Made by a program: the position numbers and the translations under genes
The notes under the pieces: model-generated
The model's input: the letters and a program-made list of their open reading frames with translations, nothing else
Told to the model about the DNA's origin: nothing
Database searches by the model: none
From: an uncultured Oscillibacter sp.
GTDB taxonomy: Bacteria; Bacillota; Clostridia; Oscillospirales; Oscillospiraceae
NCBI GenBank assembly: GCA_946494635.1
Contig: CAMMCS010000117.1
Coordinates: 1 to 6,079, forward strand
Reading direction: 5' to 3'
DNA length: 6,079 nucleotides
Shown here: positions 1 to 4,813 of the stretch, in pieces
How the letters are laid out: every line of letters starts with the position of its first letter
Position numbering within the stretch: the stretch's first letter is position 1

Positions 1-191
1 CGCCCCACGCGGGCATCGCCCCCGGCGTGGACCGCATGGTGATGCTCCTGGCCGGGGAGGACTCCATCCGGGAGATCATCCCCTTCCCCATGAACAAGAA
101 CGCCCAGGACGTGATGATGAGCGCCCCCAGCGAGGTCACGCAAAAGCAGCTGGACGAGCTGCATATCGCCATTGTCAAGCCGGAGGACTGA
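1..191 (+). CDS. aspS: Aspartyl-tRNA synthetase, C-terminal end (partial)
   Basis: This is the 3' end of a gene that enters from the left; the reading frame starts at base 3 and ends with TGA at 189-191, giving 62 residues. The enzyme charges tRNA-Asp with aspartate in the cytoplasm. The visible part begins with PHAGIAPGVDRMVMLLAG, which is class II synthetase motif 3 (the conserved arginine of GVDR contacts ATP). SIREIIPFPMNKNAQDVMM and APSEV follow, the usual end of bacterial AspRS, where clostridial proteins also carry a PMNKNAQD-type stretch. The final helix QKQLDELHIAIVKPED is normal in length, so the protein looks intact at its C-terminus. The last 19 codons are repeated in diverged form at 355-411. 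The family identification is firm; the N-terminal anticodon-binding and catalytic parts lie outside the window. Confidence 0.96.
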   Translation, partial: PHAGIAPGVDRMVMLLAGEDSIREIIPFPMNKNAQDVMMSAPSEVTQKQLDELHIAIVKPED

Positions 192-224
192 TCCGAATTC
201 CGGTTTCCGCGGCGGGACCTCGCA

Positions 225-241
225 GCGCGCCAACGGCGCGC
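225..241. repeat. Short GC hairpin after aspS
   Basis: GCGCGCC (225-231) and GGCGCGC (235-241) form a perfect 7-bp stem with a three-base AAC loop. It sits between the aspS stop codon and the terminator. There is no T-tract after it, so it is more likely a 3'-UTR fold or a scrap of an intergenic repeat than a terminator. Confidence 0.4.
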
Positions 242-285
242 CGCGCGTGAGCGCGTTCAAGCATTTTCCAAAAGGGAAAATCTTG

Positions 286-318
286 GGCCGGACGGGCTTT
301 GCCTGTCCGGCCTTTTTT
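286..318 (+). terminator. Rho-independent terminator of aspS
   Basis: The arm GGCCGGACGGGC (286-297) pairs with GCCTGTCCGGCC (301-312) over 12 bp with one G-T pair and a TTT loop. Six T residues follow at 313-318. This is a textbook intrinsic terminator, located about 95 bp after the aspS stop codon. Confidence 0.93.
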
Positions 319-329
319 AATCCCGGGCC

Positions 330-354
330 CCCCATGCGGCCCTGCCGCATGGGG
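330..354. repeat. Perfect 10-bp inverted repeat at the edge of the aspS-tail copy
   Basis: CCCCATGCGG (330-339) and CCGCATGGGG (345-354) are perfect inverted repeats around a five-base CCCTG loop. The right arm ends one base before the duplicated aspS tail begins at 355. No T-tract follows, so it does not look like a terminator. Its position suggests that it marks, or was part of, the junction that produced the duplication; this is inference. Confidence 0.6.
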
Positions 355-411
355 ATCACGCAGAAGCAGCTGGACGAGCTGCACATCGCCATCGTCAAGC
401 CGGAGGCATAA
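355..411 (+). pseudogene. Diverged duplicate of the aspS 3' end (gene remnant)
   Basis: These 57 bases match the last 57 bases of aspS (135-191) at 50 positions. The translated remnant reads ITQKQLDELHIAIVKPEA and ends with TAA, against VTQKQLDELHIAIVKPED with TGA in the real gene. Three of the internal changes are third-position and silent (CAA/CAG, CAT/CAC, ATT/ATC). The others change the first residue from Val to Ile, the last from Asp to Ala, and the stop codon. This pattern indicates that the copy diverged while still part of a functional aspS, so it is probably the tail of a different aspS allele or ortholog rather than a fresh local duplication. It has no ribosome binding site or start of its own and lies in a different frame from aspS, so it is not expected to be translated as a gene. 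Confidence 0.85.
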
Positions 412-413
412 CA

Positions 414-441
414 AAAAGCGGACGCAGGTGCGTCCGCTTTT
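414..441 (+). terminator. Second terminator, directly after the aspS-tail copy
   Basis: AAAAGCGGACGC (414-425) pairs perfectly with GCGTCCGCTTTT (430-441) around an AGGT loop, with TCTTATT downstream. The A-tract on the left and T-tract on the right make it potentially active in both directions. It starts only two bases after the stop codon of the aspS remnant, as if an old aspS end and its own terminator were kept together. Confidence 0.88.
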
Positions 442-467
442 CTTATTCTCCCCGGCCCCGGAGGAGG

Positions 468-512
468 TATAGAGGCGGACCTGTGTGTCCGCCCGCCCTG
501 GTTTCCGCCGGA
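468..512. repeat. 45-bp direct repeat, left copy (GGCGGAC hairpin)
   Basis: This segment matches 890-934 at 40 of 45 positions. Its core is a hairpin: GGCGGAC (474-480), loop CTGTGT, GTCCGCC (487-493), followed by CCGCCGGA at the end. The differences are single-base transitions. It resembles the short GC hairpin repeats scattered between genes in Oscillospiraceae genomes; I recall these but cannot verify copy number here. Confidence 0.8.
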
Positions 513-520
513 CCACGGCG

Positions 521-543
521 TAGGGGCGGCCTTTGGTCGCCCG
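521..543. repeat. Related hairpin repeat (TAGGGGCGGCC type)
   Basis: TAGGGGCGGCC followed by TTT and GGTCGCCCG forms an 8-bp stem (524-531 with 535-542, one G-T pair). It shares the TAGGGGCGG opening and CGCCCG ending with the 890-934 repeat and looks like a sister subtype of the same repeat family, eight bases downstream of the left copy. Confidence 0.65.
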
Positions 544-889
544 CGGGGTGCCAACTGTTTGGTTGGCGGATAACAGCTGGATTGCCAGCTGGGCAATGCA
601 CCCCCCATTTTCTTTTCGGTCTTGCCGAAAAGAAAACGGGCCGTGCACGGTCCAAAAGAAAAGAACGCTTTTGGGCGCACTCCGGTGCAGTGGCCCTCCG
701 CGCGCACGGGGGACGGCATACCGGTGCAAGCGTATTTTCGATGGCGCTCTGCCGGGCACGCTTTTGCCTTCTGCGGTTCCCGATACTGCCGTCCCGTGGC
801 GGATGGTGCCGACGGCATCGGGGTGGTCGTCGTATGGCCTCTGCTCCTCTTTTCGCTGCCGCTGGCCTGGCGGTTGGGGATGGCTCTTC
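544..889. other. Gene-free, inverted-repeat-rich spacer
   Basis: I see no credible gene in this stretch. Open frames exist on both strands, but they overlap one another, lack convincing ribosome binding sites, run through the hairpins and give arginine/proline/cysteine-rich products typical of GC-rich noncoding DNA. What it does hold is a series of inverted repeats. GCCAAC/GTTGGC lies at 550-555 and 562-567. CAGCTGG/CCAGCTG lies at 574-580 and 585-591. A 12-bp pair lies at 608-636. A near-palindrome GGGCCGTGCACGGTCC lies at 638-653. It is flanked by the 45-bp direct repeats. It could be a decayed or non-autonomous repetitive element or a structured RNA; the sequence alone does not decide. Confidence 0.55.
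608..636. repeat. Perfect 12-bp inverted repeat TTTTCTTTTCGG / CCGAAAAGAAAA
   Basis: TTTTCTTTTCGG (608-619) and CCGAAAAGAAAA (625-636) are exact inverted repeats around TCTTG. A partial third copy, CCAAAAGAAAA, follows at 652-662. The pyrimidine/purine bias stands out in a GC-rich background. On either strand the arm ends in an interrupted T or A run (TTTTCTTTT), so a weak terminator role is possible, but no gene points at it closely. Confidence 0.6.
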
Positions 890-934
890 TGTAGGGGCGG
901 ACCTGTGTGTCCGCCCGCTCCGGTTCCCGCCGGA
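890..934. repeat. 45-bp direct repeat, right copy (GGCGGAC hairpin)
   Basis: This is the second copy of the 468-512 repeat, in the same orientation, offset by exactly 422 bp. The hairpin is GGCGGAC (896-902), loop CTGTGT, GTCCGCC (909-915). It begins TGTAGGGGCGG, which also matches the opening of the repeat at 521-543. Confidence 0.8.
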
Positions 935-942
935 TCTCCTGC

Positions 943-982
943 AAAAATCGGGCGGACCGCAAAATGCGGTCCGCCTGTTTTT
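943..982. terminator. Terminator of the leftward gene, likely bidirectional
   Basis: GGCGGACCGCA (951-961) and TGCGGTCCGCC (965-975) form a perfect 11-bp stem with an AAA loop. Read on the minus strand, the stem is followed by CGA and five T residues (943-947), 19 bases after the end of the gene at 994. Read on the plus strand it is followed by TG and five T residues (978-982), so it could also stop transcription coming from the aspS side. Confidence 0.87.
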
Positions 983-993
983 GATTGGGGCGA

Positions 994-1695
994 TCATTCC
1001 ACCGGCCAGAGCTTGTCAAACCGCTGGGCCTGGGTGTTGCACCAGAAGTGATCCTCCGTCAGGCCGGAGACGTAATAGGCCAGCGGGCCGGAAAAATTGC
1101 CGCTCTCGTGGATGTCCACCTCCAGAGACGGGCAGTAGCCCACGCCGCTCCGGTCCCGGAGCCGGGTGCCGAGCGCCGTCTCCCCATAATAGCCCAGCCA
1201 GGGGATCACCACCCGGCAGGTGCCGTTTCGGAAGATCAGCAGCTCCTGCATCGTGCTGTCACACCAGATGCCGTCAAAAGCTGACAGCTCCTCCGGCCAG
1301 GCGGATGCCTCCTCCCGCCAGGGCGTGGTTTCCGCCGCCAGAAGCCGGGTGAAGAAAGGATGCAGGGAAATCACCGCTTCCTGATAGGCGTCCTCCGAAA
1401 GTGCCGGCCCTTCTCCCGCGGCCCGCAGGCCGTCCGCCGCGTCCAAAACGGCGGCAAACGACGCAGCGGCTTCCGCCGTGGTCTCCGTCCGCGCTTCCAA
1501 CAGGGCTCCCACCTCCTGAGGGGGCGCGCTGGCACCGGCCTCCGCCCAGTCCAGCAGCGTCCGGGCCGCCGTTTCCGGCGACTCCTCCAGTACCTGCACC
1601 GCCACGGTCTCCCAGGTGATCCCCGGGTCTGCCTCCTGCCCCGGAGGCACTCCCAGCAGGGAAATCACTGTCAGCAGCATCGCCGCCATCCGCAT
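994..1695 (-). CDS. Exported protein of unknown function, 233 aa
   Basis: The gene is transcribed leftward, against its neighbours. I do not recognise a named family. The N-terminus MRMAAMLLTVISLLGVPP is a short hydrophobic export signal. Residues 27-135 are acidic, alanine-rich and probably helical. Residues 139-229 form a distinct, aromatic-rich, probably beta-stranded domain with motifs AFDGIWCDST, IPWLGYYGETALGTRLRDRS, LEVDIHESG and AYYVSGLTEDHFWCNTQ. Four cysteines (145, 160, 188, 219) lie only in this domain. I recall similar C-terminal domains in unnamed clostridial proteins, but that is memory, not a search. The start ATG at 1695 is supported by GAGG four bases upstream, an in-frame stop just before it and a -10-like box at 1730-1735; the ATG two codons in (residue 3) would give a better-spaced ribosome binding site and cannot be excluded. 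A terminator lies just past its end. Confidence 0.82.
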   Translation of the reverse strand: MRMAAMLLTVISLLGVPPGQEADPGITWETVAVQVLEESPETAARTLLDWAEAGASAPPQEVGALLEARTETTAEAAASFAAVLDAADGLRAAGEGPALSEDAYQEAVISLHPFFTRLLAAETTPWREEASAWPEELSAFDGIWCDSTMQELLIFRNGTCRVVIPWLGYYGETALGTRLRDRSGVGYCPSLEVDIHESGNFSGPLAYYVSGLTEDHFWCNTQAQRFDKLWPVE

Positions 1696-1729
1696 GTTTC
1701 CTCACATCCTTTCCGTTTTTTCTCAACAT

Positions 1730-1759
1730 ATCATACAGGCGTTCCGGATTCCACCACAA
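1730..1759 (-). promoter_or_regulatory. Putative promoter of the leftward gene
   Basis: On the minus strand, TATGAT (complement of 1730-1735) is a good -10 box. TTGTGG (complement of 1754-1759) is a moderate -35 box, with an 18-base spacer. The predicted transcript start would be about 28 bases upstream of the ATG at 1695. The 143-bp gap between divergent genes makes a promoter here necessary; the exact boxes are inferred. Confidence 0.5.
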
Positions 1760-1772
1760 ACCAGTAACAGTC

Positions 1773-1801
1773 TTTTCTTTCCCGCCAAAATGTGATACAC
1801 T
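1773..1801 (+). promoter_or_regulatory. Putative extended -10 promoter of the GH3 lipoprotein gene
   Basis: TGATACACT (1793-1801) matches the extended -10 pattern TGnTAnAnT. The candidate -35 at 1773-1778 (TTTTCT, 17-base spacer) is poor, as is common with extended -10 promoters. Transcription would start near 1808, leaving a leader of about 30 bases. This is a plausible reading, not a proven one. Confidence 0.4.
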
Positions 1802-1838
1802 GCAGATACCTGTACCTCCCCTCTGGAAAGGAGTTCTC

Positions 1839-3020
1839 ATGAAACGCTTTTTAACGGCGGCTCTCGCCGCTCTGATGCTGCTTACGCTTTCCGCCTGCGG
1901 AGGCGCCCCGGCGCAGGACTCGCCGGATCCCCCGGAGCTGGCTGAACCCCTGCCCCAGGAGCCGGAGACACCTCCGGAACCCACGCCGGAGGAGCTGGCC
2001 GCCCAGCAGGTGGAGGATATCCTCTCCTCCCTGACCCTGGAGGAAAAGGTGGGCCAGCTGTTCTTCGTCCGGATACCGGATGCGGAAGCCGTCTCTGATG
2101 TGAGCACCTATCACCTGGGGGGCTATATCCTGTTTGGCCGGGATACGTCGGACCGGACTGCCGACAGCCTGATCCAGACCATCCAGAGCTATCAGGACGC
2201 AGCCGCGGCGGACACCGGCATCCCCCTGCTGATCGGCGTGGATGAGGAGGGCGGCACCGTGGTGCGGGTCAGCTCCAATCCCCACCTGCGGGCCTCCAAA
2301 TTCCCATCGCCCCAGAAATCCTATGCCTCCGGAGGCATGGAGGCGGTGCTGGCGGATGCCCGGGAGAAGGATCTGCTCCTCTCCGCCCTTGGCTTCAATG
2401 TGAATCTGGCGCCGGTGGCGGATGTGTCCACCGCGCCAGGCGACTTCATCTATGACCGCACCTTCGGCCAGGATGCCGCCGCCACGGCGAACTATGTGTC
2501 CCAGGTGGTCACCCAGATGTCGGCGGACAACATGGGCAGCGTTTTAAAGCACTTTCCCGGCTACGGCAGCAACGCGGACACCCACACCGGCATCGCCTTG
2601 GACCAGCGTCCCCTGGAGACCTTTGAAGGCTCCGATTTCCTCCCCTTCCAGGCTGGGGCTGCGGCCGGCGGCGGCAAGACCGCCGTGCTGGTCTCCCACA
2701 ACATCATGGCGGCAGTGGACAGTGAACTCCCCTCCTCCCTGTCCCCGGCAGTCCACGACCTGCTGCGGACAGATCTGGGCTTTGACGGCGTGGTAATGAC
2801 CGACGACCTGGCCATGGAGGCAGTATCCGCCTACGCTGCCGACGGTGCCGTGGCGGTCATGGCCCTGGAGGCGGGCAACGATCTGGTAATTACCACCGAC
2901 TACCGCACCCAGATCCCCAAGGTGATCGAGGCGGTGGAGGGCGGCACGCTGTCCGAGGGCACCATTGACGCCGCCTGCCGCCGGGTGCTGACCTGGAAGC
3001 AGAATTTGGGGATGCTGTAA
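1839..3020 (+). CDS. Glycoside hydrolase family 3 lipoprotein, NagZ-like beta-N-acetylhexosaminidase
   Basis: The 393-residue protein starts with a lipoprotein signal: MKRF, a hydrophobic run, then lipobox LSAC with Cys20 as the lipidation site. It is therefore anchored on the outer face of the membrane. Residues 28-53 are a Pro/Glu-rich spacer. The family 3 TIM barrel runs from about residue 56 to the end: LTLEEKVGQLFF (65-76), GVDEEGGTVVRVS (133-145, sugar-binding loop), NVNLAPVADV (187-196), KHFPGYG (237-243), DTH (247-249) and VVMTDDLAM (318-326). In NagZ enzymes the first aspartate of the last motif (here Asp322) is the nucleophile and the Asp-His pair of the DTH loop is the acid/base, and both are present. 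The usual KHFPGHG has Tyr for the second His. There is no second C-terminal domain, as in single-domain NagZ. Expected role: removal of terminal GlcNAc from muropeptides or other glycans. The start is fixed by AAAGGAG at 1827-1833. Substrate is not provable from sequence. Confidence 0.92.
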   Translation: MKRFLTAALAALMLLTLSACGGAPAQDSPDPPELAEPLPQEPETPPEPTPEELAAQQVEDILSSLTLEEKVGQLFFVRIPDAEAVSDVSTYHLGGYILFGRDTSDRTADSLIQTIQSYQDAAAADTGIPLLIGVDEEGGTVVRVSSNPHLRASKFPSPQKSYASGGMEAVLADAREKDLLLSALGFNVNLAPVADVSTAPGDFIYDRTFGQDAAATANYVSQVVTQMSADNMGSVLKHFPGYGSNADTHTGIALDQRPLETFEGSDFLPFQAGAAAGGGKTAVLVSHNIMAAVDSELPSSLSPAVHDLLRTDLGFDGVVMTDDLAMEAVSAYAADGAVAVMALEAGNDLVITTDYRTQIPKVIEAVEGGTLSEGTIDAACRRVLTWKQNLGML

Positions 3021-3025
3021 TCCCC
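3008..3025 (+). other. Small hairpin across the GH3 stop codon
   Basis: GGGGAT (3008-3013) and ATCCCC (3020-3025) form a perfect 6-bp stem that encloses most of the stop codon TAA at 3018-3020. No T-tract follows directly, so it is a weak terminator at best. Transcription probably continues into the next gene 60 bases on. Confidence 0.35.
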
Positions 3026-3080
3026 GTCCGGATTTTCCGTCTATATCAGCAGAACGCCTGATTTGAAGGGAGGGGGTCTC

Positions 3081-3941
3081 ATGGCCCGCAGATTCCGGAT
3101 ATTCGCGCTTTTGCTCCTGGCCGCCGCTGCCCTGACGGTGCCCGCCCTGGCGGACTCCGGCCCCAAGCCCCTGCTGTCCATCACCGTGGAGCATCCGCCG
3201 GAGGCGCCCTATTACCTGGACCTGCTGGCGGAAGGCCCCCCTTATGACGATGGCTACCGGACGGAGGAGGACTTCGCCGGTTATGACCAGCCGCTCCTGC
3301 AAGCCATGCGGGACGCCGTGCCGGAGGGCTGGCACCTCTGCATCCTGGACGGCGACCTGATCTTCGGGGATCTGACCGGTGAGCCCCAGGGGGACGCCAT
3401 GATCCACACATTCAGCTACTACGGCGTGCCGGACACCTACCGCATCCTGATCGCCGCAGAGAACGGTGCGGTCTGGGTCTCTGACGCATACACCCGGCAC
3501 GCCCTGCAGACTTCCGCCACATTGGACTGGGCGGCAAAAGCCGTCTCTGTGCCCTCCCCTGCAGTCGGTTTTTCCCTGCAGTTCTGCTCTACATTCCTTC
3601 CCACACTGGTGATCGAGGGTATTCTGCTGGCGCTCTTTGGCTATGGAAAGCTCCGCCGGAATTGGATCGTCTTTCTGGCGGTGAACCTGGTGACACAGGG
3701 TGCCCTGGCCTTCTATGCCGCCTCCAACACGCTGTCTTACGGCGCCTCCACTGGCGTGCTGGCTCTGGTGATCGGGGAGTGCGTCATCGCCCTGGCAGAG
3801 GGGTGTTTGTACGGCTATCTCTTAAAAGGCCATTCCTTCGGACGGGCCTTTGCCTACGGCCTGACGGCCAACGCCTGTTCCGCTCTGGCTGGCGTGGTGC
3901 TGGTGGAGCCGGTGTGGCGCTTTGTAGTCTCCATCTCCTGA
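3081..3941 (+). CDS. Signal-peptide protein with four C-terminal membrane helices, unknown function
   Basis: The chosen ATG at 3081 has AAGGGAGGGGG (3066-3076) four bases upstream. A longer reading from TTG at 3063 would translate through that ribosome binding site and is unlikely. The product is 286 residues. Residues 1-24 are a signal peptide ending ALA, and the mature protein would start DSGPKPLLSITVE. Residues 25-155 are an extracytoplasmic, aromatic- and acid-rich region (PYYLDLLAEGPPYDDGY, HTFSYYGVPDTYRILIAAENG). Four hydrophobic helices follow at about 168-187, 194-213, 224-248 and 257-276. I recall unnamed clostridial membrane proteins whose mature start reads AD-x-GPKP followed by a beta domain, and this looks like one of them, but I know of no function. 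It lies 60 bp after the GH3 gene without a clear terminator between, so co-transcription is likely. The next ORFs follow within about 20 bases. Confidence 0.85.
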   Translation: MARRFRIFALLLLAAAALTVPALADSGPKPLLSITVEHPPEAPYYLDLLAEGPPYDDGYRTEEDFAGYDQPLLQAMRDAVPEGWHLCILDGDLIFGDLTGEPQGDAMIHTFSYYGVPDTYRILIAAENGAVWVSDAYTRHALQTSATLDWAAKAVSVPSPAVGFSLQFCSTFLPTLVIEGILLALFGYGKLRRNWIVFLAVNLVTQGALAFYAASNTLSYGASTGVLALVIGECVIALAEGCLYGYLLKGHSFGRAFAYGLTANACSALAGVVLVEPVWRFVVSIS

Positions 3942-3962
3942 TGGATGAAAGGTGATGTCTCC

Positions 3963-4028
3963 ATGTATGTGAAGCTCTCGGACTGTCCCCTGTCCCGGGA
4001 TGCGGCCCCGCCGGAGGGCCGGCTATGA
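3963..4028 (+). CDS. 21-aa mini-ORF coupled to the acetyltransferase gene
   Basis: ATG at 3963 opens a 21-codon frame that ends TGA at 4026-4028, overlapping the next start codon as ATGA. An AGGTGAT sequence at 3950-3956, six bases before the ATG, matches the 3' part of the ideal Shine-Dalgarno sequence, so translation is plausible. The peptide starts MYVKLSDCPLSRDA and ends PPEGRL. It is not hydrophobic and has no run of a single amino acid, so it is not an obvious attenuation leader or small membrane protein. The ribosome binding site of the next gene (GGAGGG, 4013-4018) lies inside it. Likely role, by inference: carrying ribosomes to the acetyltransferase start. An in-frame ATG at 3945 would add six residues. 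It could also be the worn-down end of a lost gene. Confidence 0.5.
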   Translation: MYVKLSDCPLSRDAAPPEGRL

Positions 4029-4777
4029 TCTGCCGGCTGGAAACGCCCGCCGCCGCGGCGGCGCTGTTCGGCCCGGCCCATCCGGTGATTCTCCGGGCCT
4101 GTCTGGAAGGCACCATGGGCGCCGTCTATGGGGATCACCCTGCCGCTCCCAAATCCGCCCTGGCCCTGCTGGGGGACTTCGCCTTTTTCGCCGGCCGGGC
4201 CTCCCGGGAACTGGAGGACTTCCGCCCGCCGGACAGCCCCCGGCCATTTGCCCTGCTGATTCCCCGAAGCGCCGAATGGCATCGTCTCCTGTCGGAGCGG
4301 TACGGCCCCATGGAGTTCTCCCGCTTTGCCATGAAAGCCGGGACCTTCAGCCGGGCCCGGCTGGAAACGCTGGCCTCCTGCCCCTCTGAATATACGATTT
4401 GTAATATCAATCAGGAATTATACAATCTGTGCCGGCAATTTCCCTGGAGCCGGGACCTGGTGGGGCAGTTTTTCGGCTGGGAAGCCTTTCAGGCCCACGG
4501 CCTGGCAGTGCTGGCCCTGCGGGACGGCGTCCCGGTGGCCGGCGCCGGCACCTACGCCGCCTGTGCCGGCGCCATTGAAATCGAGGCGGACACCCGGGAG
4601 GATCACCGCCGCCGTGGGCTGGCCCGGGCCTGCTGTGCCCGGCTGATCCTGGCCTGCCTGGACCGGGGGATCACCCCCGGCTGGGACGCTCACACCCCCG
4701 CCTCCCTGTCCCTGGCGGAGCAGCTGGGCTACCGTCTGGAATCCCCCTACCCGGCCTTCGCCGTCTCCGAATGGTAA
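4025..4777 (+). CDS. GNAT acetyltransferase of the ZmaR-like (GNAT_acetyltran) type
   Basis: The 250-residue cytoplasmic protein has a poorly conserved N-terminal half and a GNAT fold from about residue 125. The acetyl-CoA-binding motif A is clear: AIEIEADTREDHRRRGLARA (183-202), with RRRGLA as the pyrophosphate loop. It is followed by WDAH (220-223) and LAEQLGY (230-236). The order 'EIEADTRxxxRRxGLA ... GWDAH ... AEQLGY' is that of the family containing the zwittermicin A resistance protein ZmaR, which acetylates that antibiotic; most members have no known substrate, so a resistance role here would be a guess. The start is chosen because GGAGGG at 4013-4018 lies six bases before the ATG, and it overlaps the stop of the mini-ORF. 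Codons for residues 122-136 (EYTICNINQELYNLC, about 4388-4432) are markedly AT-richer than the rest. Confidence 0.88.
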   Translation: MICRLETPAAAAALFGPAHPVILRACLEGTMGAVYGDHPAAPKSALALLGDFAFFAGRASRELEDFRPPDSPRPFALLIPRSAEWHRLLSERYGPMEFSRFAMKAGTFSRARLETLASCPSEYTICNINQELYNLCRQFPWSRDLVGQFFGWEAFQAHGLAVLALRDGVPVAGAGTYAACAGAIEIEADTREDHRRRGLARACCARLILACLDRGITPGWDAHTPASLSLAEQLGYRLESPYPAFAVSEW

Positions 4778-4800
4778 CGTCCGTTCCGCATCGGGGCGTT
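4776..4800 (+). terminator. Weak terminator-like hairpin after the acetyltransferase gene
   Basis: AACGTCC (4776-4782) pairs with GGGCGTT (4794-4800) over 7 bp with one G-T pair and an 11-base loop; the arm begins inside the TAA stop codon. Only TGCTGT follows, not a T-run, so termination would be inefficient and read-through into the AlaX gene is possible. Confidence 0.3.
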
Positions 4801-4813
4801 TGCTGTCTGAATC

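Noticed and set aside
172..411. 79-codon frame that includes the aspS-tail copy
   Set aside because: It starts inside aspS in another frame, reads through the aspS terminator, and only its last 19 codons are meaningful. Those are better described as a remnant.
622..894. 90-codon plus-strand frame ending in a hydrophobic stretch (possible small membrane protein)
   Set aside because: The start lies inside the 12-bp inverted repeat and the purine-rich stretch, no good ribosome binding site precedes it, and the hydrophobic tail ends in the right-hand direct repeat. I treat it as chance.
468..975. Possible CRISPR array from regularly placed hairpin repeats
   Set aside because: There are only two long copies with a 377-bp interval plus degenerate relatives, no 25-40 bp spacers, and no cas genes.
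443..997. Minus-strand open frame over the repeat island
   Set aside because: It overlaps other open frames, crosses the terminator at 943-982 and both direct repeats, and has an Arg/Pro/Ala-rich composition with no recognisable motif.
483..1352. Long plus-strand open frame (289 codons) over the repeat island and the leftward gene
   Set aside because: It runs through hairpin repeats and antisense through the well-supported leftward gene, gives an Arg/Pro/Cys-rich product and has no convincing ribosome binding site. Its length is explained by high GC content.
3042..3047. TATATC as a -10 box for a separate promoter of the membrane protein gene
   Set aside because: No acceptable -35 hexamer lies 16-18 bases upstream, and the short gap after the GH3 gene makes read-through simpler.
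2544..3500. Long minus-strand frame opposite the GH3 and membrane protein genes
   Set aside because: It lies antisense to two genes with strong evidence and spans the gap between them. Its His/Gly/Val-rich composition is typical of the complement of GC-rich coding DNA.
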